Positions 33,821 to 45,684 of a stretch of DNA of 64,000 bases are shown here, in pieces. This DNA is from Panax quinquefolius (taxonomy: Eukaryota; Streptophyta; Magnoliopsida; Apiales; Araliaceae). The stretch's first letter is position 1; every line of letters starts with the position of its first letter. The stretch is taken from positions 100,027,735-100,091,734 of the forward strand of contig CM035153.1 in assembly GCA_020205615.1 (NCBI GenBank). Reading direction: 5' to 3'. Below the pieces are notes generated by a model, which made no database searches, was not told where the DNA came from, and worked only from the letters and a program-made list of their open reading frames with translations. The translations under genes were made by a program, and so were the position numbers.

Positions 33821-36013
33821 TCTGATTCATGATGAATTATTGCTCAAGATTTTATTTTATTGATTCAATAATTGTTGCGTTGATATTTTATATTCATTGT
33901 TGTTTCAATAATAATCATTACACTACGGTATTTTTCATTATCGAAGCAATAATTCATATTATCTCGAATAATATTATTAGATAACATTATTGGCAATGTC
34001 TAGAAAGTTCTCTCTAAGGAGAGGTTTGGTCACCTAATTGCGCCGCCAATAAGGAGAAATTCTTATTGAAAGCCCCTCTTCCCCGAGAAGCACTGGTTGT
34101 CAATATTGTGATTCTCGTAATATTATTTGTGAATAATTAATTATTGATTCATATGATGAGGAAAATATTGATTTTATGTGGTTATAGATGGAGAAAATTT
34201 TAATGTGACAATTGTTGAAAATTGAAATTTTATCTTTTTACGATAAAATAATTATTTAAATATATTATTATATTTTAATAATATAATAATGGTGATATTT
34301 TTACAACGAATGTGGGATATAAGAGTATACGAGGAGGAAGAGTATTTTTGTTGCAATAAATGTTTAAAACATGTTAAACATGTCTGTGGACCCCATTTAT
34401 CGATCGAAATTTGATTATAGCTTGTAAAATCGCCTGCTTGTGGATTTTGGTCAATTTCTGTTTGGAATTTGAAAAACTTTCTTCTGCAAAGTTAGAGAAT
34501 TGAATTTCCTATAAAAAGTCGCGAGATTCAATTTTCGGATAAAAGGGCTATTTATTGTGAATTATTGAAGTTCAAGTTCAAATAATTGATTTTGGAAGTT
34601 TTAATTATTTAAATTAAGAAAAACGTTTTTAATGTTTTGTCACATGGTGGCTGATGTCTTGGACCAAATTAGTGGGCGTAGGGAAATTTGAAAAATAATA
34701 TTATTAATTTATTAAATTTTTTCGCTTTGGTGTTCTAAGCATTTTCCTATAAATAGGTGCTTAGGTTAGAATTGAAAATCACACCGTAAATCAAGTTTTC
34801 TCTCTATATTATCGAGTGTTATTCTTGTGAGTATTTTGAGTATACTTTGAGTATTGTTAGACGGTGCAAAGTTCTCTTCAAAGACTATACCTCGTATTCC
34901 AAATAGAAGTACTAATCTTTCGAGGTAAGGATATTTTTTTTTTCAGAATGATATTATTTCTTCAATATCATTATTTCAAATATTGATCTCAAGTTTTATC
35001 AAATTTGGAACTTTTGGTGTCTGAGTTACTATTCACGATACTGTGACTATTCACGTGATACGATTATTATTCACGTATCACGCAAGACTATTCATCGAAA
35101 AATGAAAATTTTTCTTTTCGTCTCAAAATATCTATTCTCGGATACTAGCTTTGATTGTATCCATGTTTTGATCATTCTTGAATTTTACACCACCGCGATT
35201 ATTTTTGAGGTATTTTGGACGTGAATAAAACAAAGTACGAATCCTTAATCCTTAATCCTTGTCATTTTGTTTCACCGATTCGTTTTTTAAAAAATATTTT
35301 CATCATCTTCACCTTAAATGATGATATTATGGAATATCTTTGGCCCAGTAGTGCAAAAGATGAATGATTTTCAAGAATATCTTTTGGCCCAGTAGTGCAA
35401 AGATGAAGCAGTGTTTAGATGAACATGACTAATCGATGAATATCTTTGGCCTGTGAGTGCAAAGATGAATATGTGATTCCGATATATATTGATTGATGTT
35501 ACAGGATAAAAGATAGACGATGAACTTTTTAAATTCATACATGGAAGATAGTAGTTTCCATTCTCTACTTAACTCTTCTAATGAATTATTATTTTCGCCG
35601 CGAATATTGATTTAAAATTTGTTGTCAATTGTATTCTATTAGATTTTTCCTATTGAAGACTAACGGTAATTTGTTGTATATTATCTTAGTCATAATATTC
35701 TTATCGAGCTAGTTGAGCTCACCTTTTCCTTTTGTTCCATTTTTCTCGTGGAGGCGAGAATATAATCGAGTACGTAGTCGGGGTATGGAATGAAGGTTCT
35801 AGAGAGAGTTGTTTAGTAGTCCTCACCATTTTGTAAAATAATGTATCAATAAATGTGATGAGGATTTATTTGAGTATAGATATTGTCTAGAAGATAATAT
35901 TTGTATTTAAACTCACAGCTTTTATGTTGTAATAATAAAGTTGTAGTTGTTTACATGACATGTATTGACAAATTCGAGAATGGGTGATGTATACCTATTT
36001 TGGAGGCGTCACA
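33821..36013 (+). repeat. E5 3' LTR, segment b
   Basis: Continues the LTR after S2 (GATTTTATTTTATTGATTC) to TTTTGGAGGCGTCACA at 36013. It contains the TATA word at 34748-34755 and the stem-loop array at 35335-35470. It is followed by the TTTGA target copy and E4's primer site. Confidence 0.88.
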
Positions 36014-36018
36014 TTTGA

Positions 36019-36025
36019 TACCAAA
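36019..36025 (-). promoter_or_regulatory. E4 primer binding site, LTR-proximal piece
   Basis: TACCAAA (minus TTTGGTA), adjacent to E4's 5' LTR border at 36026. Together with 23228-23236 it rebuilds the initiator-Met primer site. It shows that the LTR to the right belongs to E4 and not to E5. Confidence 0.85.
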
Positions 36026-36845
36026 TGTGACGCCCCCAAAATAGGTATACATCACCCATTCTGAGTCGCCAAATACATGGTATATAAATCAAATACAAAC
36101 TTTTTTATACAATACGACAAAACGTAGCTGAGAGTTTTTACACGAATATTGTCTAGTAGACAGTATTCAAACTCAAAAAGGAGTCCTCATTACAATTATT
36201 ATCACACTATTTTATAAAATGGTGAGAACTACTATAGCCACCATCTCGGACCATTAATCCGTTCCCCGACTAGTCCCGACTATGTTCTCATTTCCTGAAG
36301 AGAACAATGAAAGCAAAAGGGTGAGCTCAACTAGCCCAGTAAGAAATATTATGACTAAGATAATGCAGAATAAATTATTGTTAGCCTTCAACGGGGTTAA
36401 ACTGATAAAATATAATAAACATCAAGTTTAACTGCAGCGGAACAAGTAATCCATTAGAAGAGTCAAGTACAACATAAAATCTATTATCTTCTATGATTTA
36501 AGAGTTTATCATATATTTTATCGCTGAGACTCGGCTTAATAAATAAATCACATCATCGAATCATCCCTGCACTACAGGCCAAGGATATTCATTAGTATCA
36601 CGACCACAAATTATCCATGCACTATGGGCCAAGGATATTCATGTTTTCATCTATGGTCATGATCATACCAACAACTGTCCATCAATGCACTACGGGCTAA
36701 TGAGGATTTTTACCACATCATTTGTAACATTACGGGTCATGATTATACCGAATGATCCTTGGTCATAATTATACCAATTAATTGTCCATCTATGCACTAC
36801 GGTCAAATATGACTTTCATCGCAATATAAGCATGAGGATGATGAT
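36026..36845 (-). repeat. E4 5' LTR, segment a
   Basis: Matches 15777-16665 of the 3' LTR from TGTGACGCCCCC on, lacking one ~80-base repeat unit present at about 16385-16465. It ends GAGGATGATGAT, where S1 begins. Confidence 0.87.
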
Positions 36846-37940
36846 TGTAATAACCCGATATTTTCTATATAATTAAATCAGAAATTTTGCGTATAATTTT
36901 TTTTTTTTATTATTATTTTAAAAGAAATGATATGTGCAAGGTAATGTGTATGTATTTATGTGATGAATATAAAATATATTTATTACATGAATGATTATAA
37001 ATAATTTTATTTTAGAATTATTGAACATTGTAAATTATATTCTCATAATAATTAATTTTATAATAGAAATGTTTTTATTAATTATTTCCATGAAATATGA
37101 TTATTATATTATTTAAATAATATATGAAATGATTATCAAATTATTATAATAATTATTTTATTATATGAATTTATTTTGATTAATTAAGTTAGTTATTTAA
37201 CTTAATTAATAATGTTATATATGACAGATAAATCAGATATGTAATCCAAACCTTAATTTTAGATTTTGATTAAGGAATGAGAATAATAATATAATATTAA
37301 GTATATTTTGATTTTTCAGTGCTATAAATATGTACCATATATGTATGGACTGTTAAGGGTTGGTTAATTATGTTGAATCATGACCTAACCCTAGCATTAA
37401 TTTGTTTCACCCTATGTTATAATTCAAATGGGAAATTTCAAGACTGTGTTGTACCAGTGTTATGTTATTCATGATATTTATAATAAATATTAATGCTAAT
37501 CAAGAAAACCATAGATATTATAAACCTTAGATAATATTTGTGGACCTGAATGATTGGAAACCCTAATTTGAAACTCAAGTATGAGTTCAAGACTGTTATA
37601 TAGCTGTGTTATTTGAAGTATGTAGTGAATTATATAATTTTTTGATTAATTAGGTAAACCCTAATTAATATATAGAAAACATAATTTTTTAAAGATTAAA
37701 AATCCCAAATTCAAACTGTTAAACCATAATTTTAATTTTATAACCCTAATTGACCAATTTATAACCCTAATTGCTATTTTGGCATGCTTAATGATAATTA
37801 GTAAAACCTAAACCTAATTATCATGTTTTATGTAATTAGAAACCCTAATCTAATTATGAAACCTTAATTTGAAATTTTTAGAAACTAAAATTTTATTTTG
37901 TTTTACAAACCCTAAACTAGAGATGCTAAAATTTTTGTGC

Positions 37941-37997
37941 TAAACCTTAGGGTTAAACCCTAAGGGTTAAAACCCTAAGGGTTAAACCCTAAGGGTT
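37941..37997 (+). repeat. Interstitial telomere-like repeats in S1
   Basis: Alternating TTAGGGTTAAACCCTAAGGG words: four CCCTAA/TTAGGG-type units arranged as overlapping inverted repeats, so the block is also palindromic. Single AAACCCTAA words are scattered at 37740-37920. It is probably a local sequence feature, not a telomere. Confidence 0.75.
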
Positions 37998-38180
37998 TGA
38001 CAAATGACCTTTGTGCCATTAAAAGTTTAAGTCAAATGTCCATTATACCCTATTGTAAATTATTGATGCTAGCTTATAGGTTTTGACATTTGGTGAGTTG
38101 ATAAACCACTTCAACAACCCCACGTGACATTAAAGCATGCAACCAGCCTATTCTCAGCAGATTCATGCATTATAACATGC

Positions 38181-38188
38181 TATATATA
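38181..38188 (+). promoter_or_regulatory. Possible TATA box of S1
   Basis: TATATATA in the context CATGCTATATATAGATC, followed by a purine/CT-mixed stretch. Placement about 1.3 kb into the LTR is plausible for a long LTR. A (TA)10 run at 38274-38293 and another at about 41197-41218 are microsatellites and weaker candidates. Confidence 0.35.
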
Positions 38189-39589
38189 GATCTTAGGAGA
38201 GAGAAATGCCATTTGATAACCTCTTTTGTACACAAACCTCCAACTTCAGCTATCTCTCTTAAAACCCACGATGTATATATATATATATATATACCAGTCC
38301 CAAAATACAGCCCTACGATCACCATAACAAATCTAGAAGCCAGATTCAAGCAATAATCAAAGTGAGGTATAAAACCTAAACCAACAACTTGATCTTTGAT
38401 CCTTTGTTAAATGTTATGTTTAAGTGTTTAAATATGATGTAAACCATGATCTGGGTTGGTAGGAAGTGGATCTATAACATCTAGATGCTCAAATTAAAAG
38501 ATTTCAAAAATTTGGAAATTTTGTTTTTGGTGTTCTGACAGTGAATGTCAGAGGCTGTAGATTATTGTGTGTTTATTATTTTTGTTGTTTTATGGTTTGA
38601 ATCTATAGTCTGGTATGAAATCTTTCATATGAAAGTGGTATCACAGTTATTGGATCTCTATATTTCATTTTATTCACGGTCAAAACCCGTTGACCGGGCA
38701 TGACCGGTCGAAATCTGGGTAAACCCAAAAAGTATGAACAGCCTCTGACAAGATATTTGAAGGCATAGATCTGTCATCTTGTAAGTGATATGATGATGTT
38801 ATAATATCTATTGTGTAGCTTGTAATATGTTTTTCATAACTGTGTCTTTAGATTCTTTAAACAACTAATGTATCGAATGGAGTGAGCGGTCAAAGTAACC
38901 ACCCAAGTCTGATTTTACGTTTCTGGAAATTTTCTAGAAAACTTTAAGAACAGTTTTCTGACAACTTTGACCGGACTTGATCTATTAGATTTAGATGTTT
39001 TGGAACTGTGATCTTGAAATGTTGTTATACCTTGTCATGTATTCTACCATTATGAACCATAAAATCACCAAAATGATGATTAGAACACTAAAATATTTGA
39101 GCTTGAATATGGCACCTTGAACTGCTGGGTTTCTGGGGAAACCCAGAAACCGTCTGACAGACACTTTGTTGATATAGATCGACTTGTTATGTTGTTGTTT
39201 GTTCAAAGTAAGTTATGAAACTTGTAGAGTTACATCAACACTATAATACTTGGGTTTTAGATTGGACAGAAACAATATAGACATGAAATTAAACCCAGTC
39301 AAACGAGACCTCTTGAACACGAAGCTATCAGTGTTCTTGAGCTCAAGAACACCAACAGTGACGGTTACTGTCGCTAAAGGGCTATAGCGACGGTTTTTAG
39401 TATTTTAATTTCTGTATTTTCCAAAAATTACTTAAAAATAGAAAATAAATTATTAAAATTACAAAATTAGTTTTAAAAATTATTTTAAATTATGAAAAAT
39501 AACTTTTATTTATTTGGTATATTTTTCATAAATATTTATAATTATTTGAATATTAATTATATTTAATTTATTTAATTAGTGTATTAAAT

Positions 39590-40620
39590 AATTAGAGAGA
39601 AAATGATTTTAATTATATAAAAATCATTTTAAATAAGAATAAAGTGTGTAAAAATATTTTTGAGTTATAAATATAACTTTTAATATTTTGTGATGAATTT
39701 CATTAATAAATTAATATTAATGATAATTAAGTTATTTAATAAATGTATTAAATAATTTATGAAAAATAGAATTAATGATTTAAAAATCATATAAAAATGA
39801 TTTAAAGGTTATAAAAATATTTTAAGTTATAAAATATAACATTTGATATTTTGTCATGAAAATATTAATAATTTAATATTAATGATATTAGATTTATTTA
39901 ATTGTTAAACTAAATAAATAAGTTAAAAATGATTTTATTGATTTAAAATCATTTTAAATGAGAATAAAGTGTTAGAAAATATTTGGACTTATAAAATATA
40001 ATTTTCTATATTTTTGGAGAATTCTCATTAATAAATTAATATTAATGATATTAGGTGACTATATTAAATAATTTAGTTTAAAAATGATTTTAATATTATA
40101 AAAATCATTTTAAATGAAAATAAGGTGTTTATGAATATTTTAAGTTATAAAATATAACTTTTACTATTTAAAGGATAATTTCATTATTAATTTGATATTA
40201 ATGATATTAATTTAATATTAATGATATTAAGTTTATTTAATAATTATATTAAATAAATAGTTTAAAATGGTTTTATTAATTTAAAATCATTTAAAAAGGA
40301 TATAAATGAATTAAAAATATTTGAAGTTATAATTAATGACTTTTAATATTTTGATAAATAGTACCTTAATATTTAATATTAATGATAATTAATTAAAATG
40401 ATTTTTAAATGTTTTAAAAAAATCATTTAAGGGTAATATAAATGTTTTAAAAGTATTTTAAGTTATTATAAATAACTTTAATATTTTAAAAATGGTTTCA
40501 TTAATAGTTTAATACTAATTAAATATTAATGATAATAGAATTATTTGATATTTAAATCATTTTATAATGATTTCGGTGTTTGAAAATTTGTGATAAATTA
40601 TTATAATTGTTTGAAAATTT
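39590..40620 (+). repeat. Diverged ~160-bp tandem array in S1
   Basis: About six units, each with AAAATCATTTTAAAT, then AATATTTT-AGTTATAAAATATAA, then TTAATATTAATGATATTA. The landmark AAATCATTT occurs near 39624, 39787, 39950, 40104, 40287 and 40428, spacing about 140-185 bases. AT content is extreme. No coding potential. Confidence 0.7.
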
Positions 40621-42067
40621 ATTGTAAGTCAGTTAAAAATGATACGACTGTTATTTAAATAGTCTAAATAGATATTGAACCTCGATATAGAGTCTTAGAC
40701 TCGATAATTACCCGGTAAAGTCATCGGTATACCGACATGTTTCAGAAATTGATCTGGACTTAGAAATTTTGACTGAATTAATGATTGTTTGTGACTCAAT
40801 GATTGTTGATTATGTGTGACAATGTGATTAGGTTATGTGTTGATTGCAATAAGCAGTATTATGTGTTGCGATATGTTATTCTAATCAGTAAAATGCTCTT
40901 ATTAATGATAGGTTTCGGTATAAAAGATAAAACTAAGTTGCGTATTGTAAGCAGCAGACCAGGCAAGTATCCTACCTTTGCATTTTCTTTATGCAATGGA
41001 TATGAGTAAGAATATTTCAGAACTATATTATTATTGTACTAAATTATTAAACCTATTATGATATATTCTATATTCGATCATTGTTTATCAACATGTTAGT
41101 ATATGGTAATTCAGATATATATTATGTTCGTTAATTTCTAAATATGGTTATACAAGTGTCCCCACTTGGATAATCATTGTATTTAATCACATGTTGATAT
41201 ATATATATATATATATATGTATTAAACCCCAGTATGAATCTAGTAAAAGCCGTCTAAGCTATTTGACCTAGCTAGACACAGATTCAGAAATATCGTTAAA
41301 TATGATAAAACTCTTTTGTATCCAATCAAATTGTTTTGGTTCAGATTCTTGACTAATTATGAACATCCCGAACATGGGAAAATTTTTATGCGCTAAGGCG
41401 GACAAAGGATAAACGATAATATCGTTCTAGCAATGTAGTATTGATCAATACAGGGTCCATGGGATGTACACCCTCGTGCCCGTAAGTTATGACGGTTTAC
41501 AGATGAAGTTCTGTCTAACTTTTTCGAAAATAAAAAACAATGTTCATAATCTGTCGACTACCCTATATATACAATCATTACGTAGTTTCAAAAACTTTGA
41601 TATAGAAATAATATACGGTTATGGTTGGTTCAGTTTACTTCACAACTATTAATTCGTTGTAGAAGTGATGTATAAAGAAAACATTTATTTCTTTCAACTA
41701 ATTATATTTATAATTGTTATTATTTGTTGGGCACTCAAATGCTCATCCTTGCTTTAAATCTAAATGTTTTTCAGCTAAACATGACCAACCGGAAGGTTCA
41801 GGCAAGAACAAGTGAAAAGGAAAGCAAATAGAATATGGTTATTGGTATCTTTGGTAATAATTAGACTGTATTAAGATAATGATATGTATTATCTATCGTG
41901 TAAAGAATTGTAGTAAAGGTTGCGTACTTGGGATTAGACTCTGATAAATGTAAATTAAGTGTGAAATTTATATTATTGTTATTATTATTAGTATTATTCC
42001 GCTCATAGAAATGGTATCGTAAAGCACCGAGTTCGGGTTTCAAGTACCTGAATTTGGGGGCGTTACA

Positions 42068-43850
42068 ATGACAATGATATAAGAATTCAATTAAATGAAA
42101 GCAAATGATAAATATTAAAGATTTATAATTTAATTTATCAATAATTCAATAATATCCAAATTGTCAACATGGTATTGCTTTGTGGAGTAAAATTCAAGAA
42201 TAATATTGTATCAAAAATGATTTGGACCGAAAGGAAATCAATTTTTATCATGAATAGTACTTTGGGTGAATAGTACCTGAGTGAATAGTACCCTATGAAT
42301 AGTACTTCGGGAATAGTACCCCATGAATAGTACTTTATGAATAGTACTCGTGAATAATACCTGTGAATAATACTTTGTGAGTAGTATCCCATGAATAGTA
42401 CTTTGTGAATAGTACTGTATAAATGAATAGAACTCATGGACAATACTCCGGCATGAAAAGCTTAAAATTTAACAAGAATGTGCAAAAAATATCCTTGTGA
42501 AACGATACTAGATGAAGCACAAATTTCAAGGATATTCTACTAATTTTGCGGAGTATAGAAGCAATACTTTAACAAAATGAGGGTATAATCAGGAATATGA
42601 GACGAAATAATATTACTCACATACTACAAAGTATGGAAGAAAATATTATTCCTTATAAATACTAAACAAAAATAATATCCCTTACCTTAGAAGAAGACTG
42701 GATACTGGAATAGTGAAGTAGTGGAATACTCTTCTTCTTTCCTTCTATAGCTTCTCTCTCTATAATTGTTCTTGTTAGTCTTAGCGAATTGGTGAGAATG
42801 AAAGAAGATTGAGCTTCTATTTATAGGAAAACATAGTTTTGATAATTGCATGTTTTGGGGCTAGAATTATTACAGTATAGTACCTTCATCTATACCTCCA
42901 TTTTTAATTTAGTCCTGCAAGCATTTTCAATCTTGCACCACTTCCCCTAATAGTACACATATGTGAATCAATAGTTCCATACATGTGAATCAACAATAAA
43001 TTTGCATGTGAACTAATAGCAATTAATTGCTCATTTATCCGATTAATTACCTGATTAGTCAATATAACATCCAAAAATCAATTATTATCGAAATAAATGT
43101 CGATTTCCACTTACACAAATAATCCTAACACAATGGAAATATTAATTTCATCTTTAATATACACGAACTTAATCATCATTAATATTATAACTCATAATAT
43201 TTAACAACCAGATCATTCCCAGGAAAGAAGGGGCTTTCCGATAAGGATTTCTCCCTATTAGCGCGCAATTAGGTGACCAAACCCCTTTCCTCGACAGAAC
43301 TTTTTAGACATCGTCAATATTGTAAATAATAATATGAAAAACTTTGTCGTCTCAATTATTGATTTAATAATATAAAATATTATGCAGATGATATTGTGAC
43401 AATAATTAAATCAATAATATGAGAGATATTATAAAGCAATTACTGTAGCAATAATTGAGTATAACTGAGTGACTTCTCACGTAAGCATCAATAATCAATA
43501 CCGTGTGCTATTATACAACCACATGTATTACTGTACTTTTACTATGGGGTAGTTCAATATTTTAACGGTAAAACTTTTGCAGTTATTTTTATAAAAAGAT
43601 ATTTCTGCCGTTTTCTAACTACGACAATACTTTTATTGTGGGGTCCACTAATGATTCTGCAGTCGTACGAATATTCCCTGTTAAAATGAATATTTTTCTA
43701 CCAATTGAATATTTTAAAACCACTTACTTATTTTGCAAAATTTATAAATATTACCCACAACTATAACATTATATCAAACCCACACCATAATATTTAAAAA
43801 TATATTTCGAGAAAAAAATAATCTTTATTAATAAAACTTGGGGTCTTACA
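42068..43850 (-). repeat. E4 5' LTR, segment b
   Basis: Resumes with ATGACAATGATATAAGAATTCAA and ends GGGGTCTTACA at 43850, matching 16666-18443. It includes the GAATAGTAC array at 42250-42430 and a minus-strand TATA box TATAAATA (42825-42818), which would drive E4 transcription. N1 resumes at 43851. Confidence 0.87.
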
Positions 43851-45684
43851 GGGCAATTCTTCGGTAGCTTAGTCCCCGGGCTGGCACTGCGGCGCCACTT
43901 CCCAAGGCATGGCGCCAGTTCTAAACCTCAGGAAATTTTTCTAAGTGTTGAACATGTTTGAGACGCCTATTTTGAAATCTCATAACTTCTTCGTTATAAC
44001 TCAGAACGAGGTCGTTACAAAGCAATTTCCTTTCTTATCTTATGCTTCAACTTCTCTCAAATAGAATCTCATTCTGAATCTATTAACATGCCATTAATTT
44101 GGCTTAAATTTCATCATTCATTCGTTTTACGTTATAAACGTTCTTCGTTCGTTCGTCCGTAAGTCGGTCATCTGAACTCAAAATTCGTTCATTCTTGAGT
44201 CCATGACTCACGTTTTCTACGTTTTCTTACATTCTTATGAAACCCTATACATTCGGGTTAATTTTCCAACTTTCTAATTTTTGTTCATCTTTTACGAAAT
44301 TTTCGCCATAACTTCGTTATAGCTAAGTTCAATCCATTCTTCATGAATGCTTCTATCGTTCCTAACCAAGCAATAAGCATCTAACTTATACGCGATAATT
44401 TTAAACTTGTCCATCAGCAACACGTTGTACTATAATGGTTTTAAATTTGTCCATCCATAATGTTTTTTATGTTCTTCGCGTTCTTCGTTCGTTCTTCATT
44501 TTTAATCCATACTTTGATTATGATTTAACTTTTTCTTGGAATTTGGTGTTATAAAACATCATTCCTTACTTATTTTAGTGAATCATTCATATGATTCATT
44601 CAGATTATTCAAATTCATAATGAAATTCACACTTCCTTATGAAATTTATAAACTAAACTTCTAATTCTTATTTCTTCATTTTTTCATGATTTCAACCATA
44701 TGAAAATCATTCATAACATCTTCTTCACCTATTTTCATTAACCTATGTATATTAACATAGAAAACTTAAAAGAAAATTTAGATTAGACTAGGTTTTGGAT
44801 TACCTTTCTTCTTTAATTTTCTTCTGTTGGACAAAGTTTGCACATGGGCTAGCTTTTCCTCTTCCTTTCTCTCCTCATCTGAATTCTCTCTCTCTCTTTC
44901 AAGTGTTGGTGATTTTCAAAATCACCAACAAATGAGCTAAGACTCTCCTTATATAGAAAACCAAGGTTAGGGGTATTTTAGTCATTTGGAAAACTGCCTT
45001 ATTATTCACACCTCCTTACTATTCATGAAGTTTCTCTTAGAAGCTTCGTGGTTCCGTCATTCCGGATTCGTCTGACAGTTTGAAAAACTGCAATTCTCGG
45101 AATCCAAATATTTTTGGATATTTCGTCTTTCCTTTACATATTTACTTTTACGCATTCTTCGGAACTTTGAAAATTTGAAAAACAGTTTTTGATGATAATA
45201 GTTTTCCTTCACGCTTTTCCCTAATGTAATTAAACGAATGAAAAGTACATAACAAACTTTTCGTCATTTTTATTTCGTCCGATTTCTGCACGTTTTTCTA
45301 AAAAAACTTTTATCGGCTAACTTAACTTTTCACAACATTTTATCATCAAATCTTTTGACAGAATGTCATTTAGACATACCGAACTCTTAGAAAGGCTTAT
45401 GTTATTCAAACCCTAACCCTTAGGGTTTTATCGGGTGAATAGTGCATATTTCGTCTTTTTTCCTCGAAAATATTTTTGTTCCCGAAATTTTTTTATTTTT
45501 GTCTTAAAAATTCTTACTTATTCAGTCTAGCTCATAGCCAGAATCCTCTCATTTTATAATCATCCCAGGTTCTAGAATGATTAATAAACACATAACACAT
45601 AATATTATTAATAAAAATTCTTTTTATTAATAACTAATTCTTTAAACTTAAATTCTGGACAATCTAATTTTCTGGGTTGTCACA
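43851..45684 (-). repeat. N1 3' LTR, segment b
   Basis: Matches 52390-52585 + 59762-61424. It begins with GC-rich TAGTCCCCGGGCTGGCACTG and ends GGTTGTCACA. A minus-strand TATA box TATATAAGG lies at 44955-44947 (counterpart 60680-60672), about 730 bases from the LTR start. No coding region. Confidence 0.83.
44947..44955 (-). promoter_or_regulatory. TATA box of N1 LTR
   Basis: TATATAAGG on the minus strand, followed by GAGAG; conserved in the other N1 LTR at 60680-60672. It supports the assigned direction of N1. Confidence 0.55.

Larger units (their letters stand above)
23237..36013 (+). mobile_element. E5: Ty3/gypsy chromovirus inserted in E4's primer binding site
   Basis: Plus strand: 5' LTR 23237-25851, primer site, gag, protease, reverse transcriptase, RNase H, integrase with chromodomain-like tail, purine tract, 3' LTR 30606-31020 + 33821-36013 (split by S2). 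Internal length is 4754 bp, almost equal to E4's, and LTRs are ~2.61 kb each. The perfect TTTGA duplication proves insertion into E4. It is related to E4 in protein (same motifs, same LTR termini) but its LTR interior differs. Its genes are broken by many single-base shifts, more than the older E4. Confidence 0.9.
36846..42067 (+). mobile_element. S1: 5.2-kb solo LTR in E4's 5' LTR
   Basis: Ends TGTAATAACCC and GGGGGCGTTACA, flanked by ATGAT (36841-36845) and ATGAC (42068-42072), a 5-bp target duplication with one C/T change; E4's LTR continues directly afterward. No gag/pol, primer site or internal LTR pair is visible, so a very long solo LTR is the simplest reading. The plus orientation is inferred from its 3' end, which weakly resembles the E2 LTR end (AGCTAAA...AAAGGAAAG). 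It holds a TATA word (38181-38188), telomere-like repeats and an AT-rich array. The two open frames of 60-71 codons near 38165 and 39000 are not recognised as genes. Confidence 0.75.
15777..43850 (-). mobile_element. E4: Ty3/gypsy chromovirus with two LTRs, split by E5 and S1
   Basis: Minus-strand element: 5' LTR 43850-36026 (interrupted by S1), primer site 36025-36019 continuing at 23236, gag, protease, reverse transcriptase, RNase H, integrase with chromodomain-like tail, purine tract, 3' LTR 18443-15777. Its own internal length is about 4.8 kb and its LTRs about 2.6-2.67 kb. LTR ends read TGTAAGACCCC...GCGTCACA. The 5-bp flanks (GCATA left, GGGCA right) do not match, so no target duplication is visible; the insertion is shown by N1's LTR continuing on both sides. 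Genes are long but contain stops and catalytic-site losses. Confidence 0.85.

Noticed and set aside
37941..37997. Ancient telomere fusion or true interstitial telomere
   Set aside because: Units are few and inverted rather than tandem, and they lie within an LTR; a local LTR feature is more likely.
36846..42067. S1 as a complete LARD or TRIM rather than a solo LTR
   Set aside because: No repeated LTR pair, primer site or purine tract was found inside, so a solo LTR is simpler.
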